DNA of 8,520 nucleotides from a bacterium (GTDB lineage Bacteria; Patescibacteriota; Microgenomatia; UBA1400; PJMF01), in contig OMIS01000019.1 of NCBI GenBank assembly GCA_900299155.1, forward strand, positions 1 through 8,520, read 5' to 3'. The notes below the pieces were generated by a model. The model saw only the letters and a list, made by a program, of their open reading frames with translations, made no database searches and was not told the DNA's origin. The translations under genes were made by a program, and so were the position numbers. Position 1 is the first letter of the stretch; every line of letters starts with the position of its first letter. This document shows, piece by piece, positions 5,099 through 8,520 of this stretch.

Positions 5099-6526
5099 TT
5101 AGGGCAGTTGTACTACATTGAGCGTGTTGGTCATTCCTGGATCACGCCAATATGTTCCATGAACTAGTAAAATTGTGTCGCCACTCTTTCCTATCTTCAA
5201 TTCTTTAATTTTGTTGGTAATCTCGTCCAAAGTCAACTCCTTATTTGGGAAGTCCACCATCATTGGTTCAACACCATATACCAAACTTAATCGGCTATAT
5301 GTTTCTGCAGATGGAGTGAGCGCATAAATCGGTAATGCTTCTCTAAATCGTGCCAAATATGTGGCAGTAGAACCTGTCTCGGTTAAACATACAATGGCAT
5401 CAAATCTGAGCTGATTTGTAGGACGCTTTGAGGCAGCAATTAAACTCATCGCAGCGTGGGTAATACAACCAGTAGAATCAATATCTTCCGTATTGATAAC
5501 AGGAGGCACTGCATGTGTTTCTGTATATGCGGAGATCTGTGCTTGGGCTTCCACTGCTTTTACTGGATACTGACCGATCGTTGTTTCATCTGAAAGCATC
5601 ACGGCATCTGTACCATCATATACTGCGTTTGAAACGTCAGTAACTTCTGCGCGAGATGGTCTGGGTGAAGTGACCATGCTTTGCAACATTTGTGTCGCAG
5701 TAATTACAGGTTTTGCAAGCTCACGAGATTTTTGAATAACTAATTTTTGCCAGCGTGCTAACTCGTGGTATGGTACTTCCACTCCCAAATCTCCGCGAGC
5801 GACCATAACAGCATCTGCTGCATGAATAATCTCATCAATATTATCAATCGCAGATTGATTTTCAATCTTGGCCACAATACTTGCGGTTAAATTGCGTTTT
5901 TTAAGCTCTGTACGCAAGATCTCAATATCTTGTTTGTTGCGTACAAAAGACAGCGCCACAAAGTCTACTAAATCATTGCGAGCAGCATCAATATAGAGCA
6001 GATCTTTTTCAATCAATGAAGGAAGGTCCACTGTGACACTTGGTGTGTTAAGTGTTTTACGACGTTTAACCACAATTGTTTCTTTGGCGTGAACAGTGAT
6101 TGTTTTTTCTTCCTTTTTAGTAACGACAAACTCGCCTTTGCCATCATCAATTAAAATAGTGTCACCCTCTTTGAGGGCATGTACCATTGGTTCTGGAACG
6201 AGCACTGCTTTGGCATCACGCTTTGCAAACTCAGTATCACATGTGAAGTACACATTGTCTTCTGGTTTCGCTTCAAAACTTTCTGATCCGTTCAAAAAAT
6301 CTGTACGGATTTCAGGACCTTGCAGGTCAACAAGAACAGCCACTGGTTTACCGAGTTTATGTCCTACGGCGCGGACACGTTCCATTCGTTCAATGTGCCA
6401 TGCTGGTTCATTGTGTTTTGTATTAAAACGGGCCACATTCATGCCAGCAGTAATGAGCTGCTCAAGCATTTCTTGGGATTCAGTGGCAGGTCCGATCGTC
6501 GCCACTATTTTTGTTCTTTTCTGCAT
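5099..6526 (-). CDS. pyk: Pyruvate kinase
   Basis: Transfers phosphate from phosphoenolpyruvate to ADP, the ATP-forming last step of glycolysis, in the cytoplasm. At 475 aa it is full length. The N-terminal part of the barrel starts with RTKIVATIGPAT (4-15) and AGMNVARFN (27-35). DLQGPEIRT (67-75) precedes the small B domain (about 76-160). Active-site residues are present: Arg33, Asn35, Arg74, Lys220 and Glu222 in AKIENQ, Asp246 in MVARGDLGVE, and Thr278 in ITATQM. The regulatory C domain runs from about 345 to 475 and ends in TNTLNVVQLP. Unusual: the LNFSHG motif reads FNTKHN, so the K+-ligand Ser is Lys37; DTKGPE reads DLQGPE; SGES reads SDET. First gene of an operon with the YtxH-like gene, and divergent from the acyltransferase with overlapping promoters. 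A GATAAT box lies 7 nt before the ATG and the nearest Shine-Dalgarno-like AGAGGA is 11 nt away. Confidence 0.97.
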   Translation of the reverse strand: MQKRTKIVATIGPATESQEMLEQLITAGMNVARFNTKHNEPAWHIERMERVRAVGHKLGKPVAVLVDLQGPEIRTDFLNGSESFEAKPEDNVYFTCDTEFAKRDAKAVLVPEPMVHALKEGDTILIDDGKGEFVVTKKEEKTITVHAKETIVVKRRKTLNTPSVTVDLPSLIEKDLLYIDAARNDLVDFVALSFVRNKQDIEILRTELKKRNLTASIVAKIENQSAIDNIDEIIHAADAVMVARGDLGVEVPYHELARWQKLVIQKSRELAKPVITATQMLQSMVTSPRPSRAEVTDVSNAVYDGTDAVMLSDETTIGQYPVKAVEAQAQISAYTETHAVPPVINTEDIDSTGCITHAAMSLIAASKRPTNQLRFDAIVCLTETGSTATYLARFREALPIYALTPSAETYSRLSLVYGVEPMMVDFPNKELTLDEITNKIKELKIGKSGDTILLVHGTYWRDPGMTNTLNVVQLP

Positions 6527-6533
6527 AGGTGTG

Positions 6534-6563
6534 ATTATCCTCTATACGCATTACGCATTACAA
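6534..6563 (-). promoter_or_regulatory. Candidate promoter of pyk
   Basis: On the - strand TTGTAA (6563-6558) and GATAAT (6539-6534) are 18 bp apart. The -10 ends 7 nt before the ATG, so the transcript should begin at or one base before the start codon. Confidence 0.5.
6547..6560. repeat. Tandem 7-bp repeat in the divergent promoter region
   Basis: CGCATTA occurs twice head to tail (6547-6553, 6554-6560) between the two divergent -10 boxes, inside the pyk spacer and overlapping both -35 positions. It could be an operator or chance. Confidence 0.5.
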
Positions 6564-6585
6564 GAGGAAAATTTAACTATATAAT
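6557..6585 (+). promoter_or_regulatory. Promoter of the acyltransferase gene
   Basis: ATTACA (6557-6562) and a perfect TATAAT (6580-6585) are separated by 17 bp. The -10 ends exactly 6 nt before the ATG at 6592, predicting a leaderless mRNA. AGAGGA at 6563-6568 is too far upstream to serve as a ribosome site. The -35 overlaps the pyk -35 on the other strand. Confidence 0.65.
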
Positions 6586-6591
6586 TAGCCT

Positions 6592-7683
6592 ATGAAAAAT
6601 TTGCCTATGCGTAGTTTCGCACCTGACCTAATTCGTGCACTGGCCATTTGTGGAGTGTTGCTTATACATTTGACATATCCAATATATGCACGGCCTGATT
6701 TCCTAGGTGGTGGAACATGGTGGCTGGCCCAAATAATTAATGCTGTGTTCCGCATTTCCATTCCACTGTTTATCATGCTGAGTGGATATCTTCTGTTACA
6801 TAAAAATGAAACCATAGAAAAAACGGTGCAAAGAACAGTACTTCGGTTAGTAGTTCCACTGCTTGGATGGACAATCATTTATGCAATTTGGGATGTCATT
6901 TGGTTCAATCATCCTATTGAAAGTACAGCTCTCGTAAAGGGGCTACTCAGTGGCGGTGCTAATCATTTGTATTTTTTAGGCATACTTATTAATTTGTATC
7001 TCTTACTTCCTGTATTGCGCTTATTTTGGCAACATTCTAATCCTCTATTGAAACAGTATCTGTTAGTACTGAGCCTTGGTTTTGGGTGGATATATACAGC
7101 TCTAGGTTATTTTGTGTTTGAGCAAGAAGCATTGATGCCCACCATCTTCACAATAGGGTTGCCGTACTTAGGATACTTTTTAATTGGGGGGTATATGCGC
7201 TCGATTCAGCCTTCAGTAAAACAACTGAAACTGAGTGCAAGTGTGTGGTTTTTTGCTACTGTGGCTACCGCAGTACTTGGATTCTATGCACTCACATTAT
7301 TTGCCAGCGGTACCCTGCTTTTTGCAGGAACAGTTCCCTACTTTGATAATTATTTAAGTTTCAATGTCGGTGTAGCAGCAATCAGCGCTTTTATAGTACT
7401 GATATCTGCTAAAAATCAAGAAAAGACTCTTACTAAGCAGAATCAGTATGGGCTTTTGCATAAGGGTATTCCCGTACTGGCCAGTGTATCGTTTGGTTTG
7501 TATATCATGCATCCATTACTAATGAATGTGTTAGATTATTATTTTTCTTTTCAAGTTGATTTCATGAACTACAGCTTACTCAGCTATCTACTTTTTAGAT
7601 CTTTGCTTGTATTTGTATCCACTATTGTCGTAAGTTTTGTTTGTACACGGTTGCCAATTATCAGTAAGTTACTTGGAGAATAA
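6592..7683 (+). CDS. Acyltransferase family 3 membrane protein (OafA/WecH-like)
   Basis: A 363-aa polytopic protein with about ten predicted helices and no large soluble domain. The family signature is at the N-terminus: FAPDLIRALAICGVLLIH (9-26), where Arg15 and His26 match the conserved Arg and catalytic-type His, followed by RISIPLFIMLSGYLLL (54-69). Such enzymes transfer acyl groups, usually acetyl, from the cytoplasmic side to sugars of surface glycans. A likely target here is the glycan built by the neighbouring GT-C-like proteins, but the acceptor cannot be read from sequence. Later landmarks are LGYFLIGGYMRS (about 193-204) and SFGLYIMHPLLM (about 301-312), the usual last-helices motif with a His. 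It is transcribed alone, divergent from pyk, and closed by a terminator at 7697. The start is fixed by the TATAAT box 6 nt upstream and by the position of the signature. Confidence 0.93.
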   Translation: MKNLPMRSFAPDLIRALAICGVLLIHLTYPIYARPDFLGGGTWWLAQIINAVFRISIPLFIMLSGYLLLHKNETIEKTVQRTVLRLVVPLLGWTIIYAIWDVIWFNHPIESTALVKGLLSGGANHLYFLGILINLYLLLPVLRLFWQHSNPLLKQYLLVLSLGFGWIYTALGYFVFEQEALMPTIFTIGLPYLGYFLIGGYMRSIQPSVKQLKLSASVWFFATVATAVLGFYALTLFASGTLLFAGTVPYFDNYLSFNVGVAAISAFIVLISAKNQEKTLTKQNQYGLLHKGIPVLASVSFGLYIMHPLLMNVLDYYFSFQVDFMNYSLLSYLLFRSLLVFVSTIVVSFVCTRLPIISKLLGE

Positions 7684-7696
7684 CTGCTACATTTAT

Positions 7697-7723
7697 CTTG
7701 CACTGCATTCTTGCAAGTTTTTT
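7697..7723 (+). terminator. Intrinsic terminator after the acyltransferase
   Basis: CTTGCA (7697-7702) pairs with TGCAAG (7712-7717) around a 9-nt loop and is followed immediately by six T (7718-7723). It starts 14 nt after the stop codon. The stem is short but the U-tract is good. Confidence 0.7.
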
Positions 7724-7739
7724 AAATCTGGGGTACAGT
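7711..7739 (+). promoter_or_regulatory. Candidate promoter of the coiled-coil gene, overlapping the terminator
   Basis: TTGCAA (7711-7716) and TACAGT (7734-7739) are 17 bp apart, each 4 of 6 to consensus. The transcript would start near 7746 and give a leader of about 38 nt with a Shine-Dalgarno. The -35 lies within the 3' arm of the preceding terminator. Confidence 0.4.
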
Positions 7740-7774
7740 GACACAGTCTATTGCAAAAGCACATTCGCAAAGTG

Positions 7775-7780
7775 AAAGGA
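7775..7780 (+). promoter_or_regulatory. Shine-Dalgarno deciding the start at 7784
   Basis: AAAGGA ends 3 nt before the ATG at 7784. An in-frame TTG at 7751 would add 11 basic residues but has no ribosome site. Confidence 0.7.
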
Positions 7781-7783
7781 ACT

Positions 7784-8305
7784 ATGTCAGACGATCAAAC
7801 AAAAGTAGCCCAAGATGACCAAGTACAATCAGGTGACGATTTGGCTATGGATGCGTTGGCACAAGCAAGTGAAGTCTCAAACGTGGATGCTGGTGATGAA
7901 ACAGTGCAATCCGATAAGTTGGCTGAGACATTAAGTACTTTGCAGAATTTACTTGAACGCTATGCAGTGGAACTCGAAAATATAAATAATCAAATTAAAG
8001 AAAAGCGAGAGAGTCTTAAAGGTGTTTTTGAAAATGACAGTGAACTTGGTGCAGCTGAAGAAGAAGCTAAAATGTATGCACAGCAAGCAAAAACTCGTAA
8101 AGCTGCATTGCAAAGTAGTCCTGTGGCTGTGGGCTTAAAAAATCAATTGGCTGAACTTTCAGGTCAAAAGAAGGAAGTTGAAGAAACAATAAGTAATCAT
8201 TTATTGAACTACTATGGCATTACTCGTTCTAAAAGTTTTGATACGAGTGATGGCGATCAATGGGAGTTTGATATCCGCGCTAAAGTAAAAACTCGCAAGA
8301 AATAA
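7784..8305 (+). CDS. Acidic/coiled-coil protein of unknown function (173 aa)
   Basis: I do not recognise a named family. From ATG 7784 the product is a soluble-looking 173-aa protein in three parts. Residues 1-45 are acidic, low in hydrophobics and probably disordered (many Asp, Gln, Ser). Residues about 45-145 are Leu/Glu/Lys/Gln-rich heptad-like sequence (TLQNLLERYAVELENINNQI, then LKNQLAELSGQKKEVEETI), interrupted near residue 108 by SSPV, which suggests a helical hairpin coiled coil. The tail (about 146-173) is YYGITRSKSFDTSDGDQWEF followed by a basic KVKTRKK end, more globular and possibly a binding motif. There is no signal peptide or membrane span. It stands between an acyltransferase and a glycosyltransferase but appears separately transcribed. 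A structural or adaptor role is possible; nothing points to an enzyme. Confidence 0.82.
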   Translation: MSDDQTKVAQDDQVQSGDDLAMDALAQASEVSNVDAGDETVQSDKLAETLSTLQNLLERYAVELENINNQIKEKRESLKGVFENDSELGAAEEEAKMYAQQAKTRKAALQSSPVAVGLKNQLAELSGQKKEVEETISNHLLNYYGITRSKSFDTSDGDQWEFDIRAKVKTRKK

Positions 8306-8340
8306 GTATTTATACTGCAGCAAAATAAGTTCATAGTACA

Positions 8341-8352
8341 ACTACTAGTAGT
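8341..8352. promoter_or_regulatory. 12-bp perfect palindrome, possible operator
   Basis: ACTACTAGTAGT reads the same on both strands. It ends just upstream of the weak -35 (TTGAAG, 8354-8359) of the following gene. A dimeric regulator site is possible; no regulator is identified. Confidence 0.4.
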
Positions 8353-8363
8353 ATTGAAGTAGT

Positions 8364-8373
8364 GTATTAATAC
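8364..8373. promoter_or_regulatory. 10-bp perfect palindrome next to the -10 box
   Basis: GTATTAATAC is self-complementary and ends 1 nt before the TATAAT at 8375. Its AT-richness makes chance occurrence easier than for the palindrome at 8341. Confidence 0.3.
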
Positions 8374-8374
8374 T

Positions 8375-8380
8375 TATAAT
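8375..8380 (+). promoter_or_regulatory. -10 box 7 nt before the ATG at 8388
   Basis: A perfect TATAAT ends 7 nt before the ATG, so the transcript is expected to begin at or within one base of the start codon. There is no Shine-Dalgarno. TTGAAG lies 15 bp upstream, a short spacer. Confidence 0.55.
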
Positions 8381-8387
8381 TATAGTA

Positions 8388-8520
8388 ATGCAATATATAG
8401 TTAAATATTCAAAAGTAATCCTGTGTGCTTTTTGTTTAGCAATACTATCATTCCTATTCTTTTATAAGTTAGGAAATCAAGCGTTACAAAGTTATGACGA
8501 AGCATGGTATGGCTCAATAG
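8388..8520 (+). CDS. GT39/ArnT-like glycosyltransferase, N-terminal fragment (runs off the window)
   Basis: An open frame of 44 codons continues past the window end. Residues 9-27 form a hydrophobic first helix (VILCAFCLAILSFLFF), followed by YKLGNQALQSYDEAWYGSI. The YDEAWYG stretch (Asp37-Glu38) right after helix 1 is the typical first-loop acidic motif of the PMT/ArnT-like GT-C glycosyltransferases (PF02366/PF13231 type). These move a sugar from a polyprenyl-phosphate carrier to an acceptor outside the membrane. It is too short to define donor or acceptor. The ATG is supported by a TATAAT 7 nt upstream and by correct placement of helix 1. It is the second GT-C-like protein in the window besides the one at 3046-4683, from which it is clearly distinct in sequence. 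Confidence 0.85.
   Translation, partial: MQYIVKYSKVILCAFCLAILSFLFFYKLGNQALQSYDEAWYGSI

Noticed and set aside
6096..6584. Open frame of 162 codons on the + strand inside pyk
   Set aside because: It is antisense to the well-conserved pyruvate kinase, has no ribosome site or recognisable domain, and its composition is a mirror of the pyk codons.
7751..7783. TTG start for the coiled-coil gene adding 11 residues
   Set aside because: No ribosome site, while AAAGGA lies directly before the ATG at 7784.
1..8520. Alternative genetic code with TGA as Gly, found in some CPR lineages
   Set aside because: All genes read through without in-frame TGA, and Gly uses GGN. No TGA stop is used in the nine complete genes, which alone does not show recoding.
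1..8520. CRISPR array, insertion sequence, prophage or defence island
   Set aside because: No spaced direct repeats, transposase, integrase or known defence domain in any frame I could read. The tRNA genes show no downstream duplicated 3' end that would mark an attachment site.

Overview
The window is a compact, roughly 40% GC bacterial segment. It reads as ordinary chromosome with short intergenic gaps, no insertion sequence, no CRISPR array and no rRNA. Divergent but complete glycolytic enzymes (enolase, pyruvate kinase), many short genes of unknown function and several envelope glycan genes (GT-C type membrane proteins, acyltransferase, L,D-transpeptidase) suggest a Patescibacteria/CPR-type genome. 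This assignment is an inference without database support. All complete genes end in TAA or TAG, and no frame needs TGA recoding.

Layout: (1) 1-98, a strong hairpin/terminator facing the window from the left. (2) 99-1358 (-), enolase. (3) 1504-1710, tRNA-Arg(TCT) and tRNA-His(GTG), each with its own TATAAT box. (4) 1784-2297 (+), a two-gene operon: an unrecognised 86-aa protein and a DUF2164 protein. (5) 4683-2314 (-), a large GT-C-like membrane protein followed by an L,D-transpeptidase. (6) 6526-4824 (-), pyruvate kinase and a YtxH-like lysine-rich membrane-anchored protein, closed by a strong intrinsic terminator. (7) 6592-7683 (+), an acyltransferase-3 membrane protein divergent from pyruvate kinase, with its own terminator. 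(8) 7784-8305 (+), an acidic/coiled-coil protein of unknown function. (9) 8388 to the window end (+), the start of a GT39/ArnT-like glycosyltransferase.

Functionally the window mixes lower glycolysis (enolase makes PEP, pyruvate kinase uses it to make ATP) with cell-surface construction: peptidoglycan cross-linking by the L,D-transpeptidase, lipid-linked sugar transfer by the two GT-C-like proteins and O-acylation by the acyltransferase.

The most notable signal is regulatory. Six gene starts (1784, 2997-, 4683-, 6526-, 6592, 8388) have a -10-like hexamer only 6 or 7 nt before the ATG and no usable Shine-Dalgarno sequence, which predicts leaderless mRNAs. The other four starts (1358-, 2052, 5081-, 7784) have a Shine-Dalgarno instead, and two of these are operon-internal. 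Secondary points are an enolase with a G8 homopolymer and an extra Gly in its active-site loop, a pyruvate kinase with Lys at a K+-ligand position, and overlapping divergent promoters between pyruvate kinase and the acyltransferase. I did not find a convincing new multi-gene defence or mobile system.
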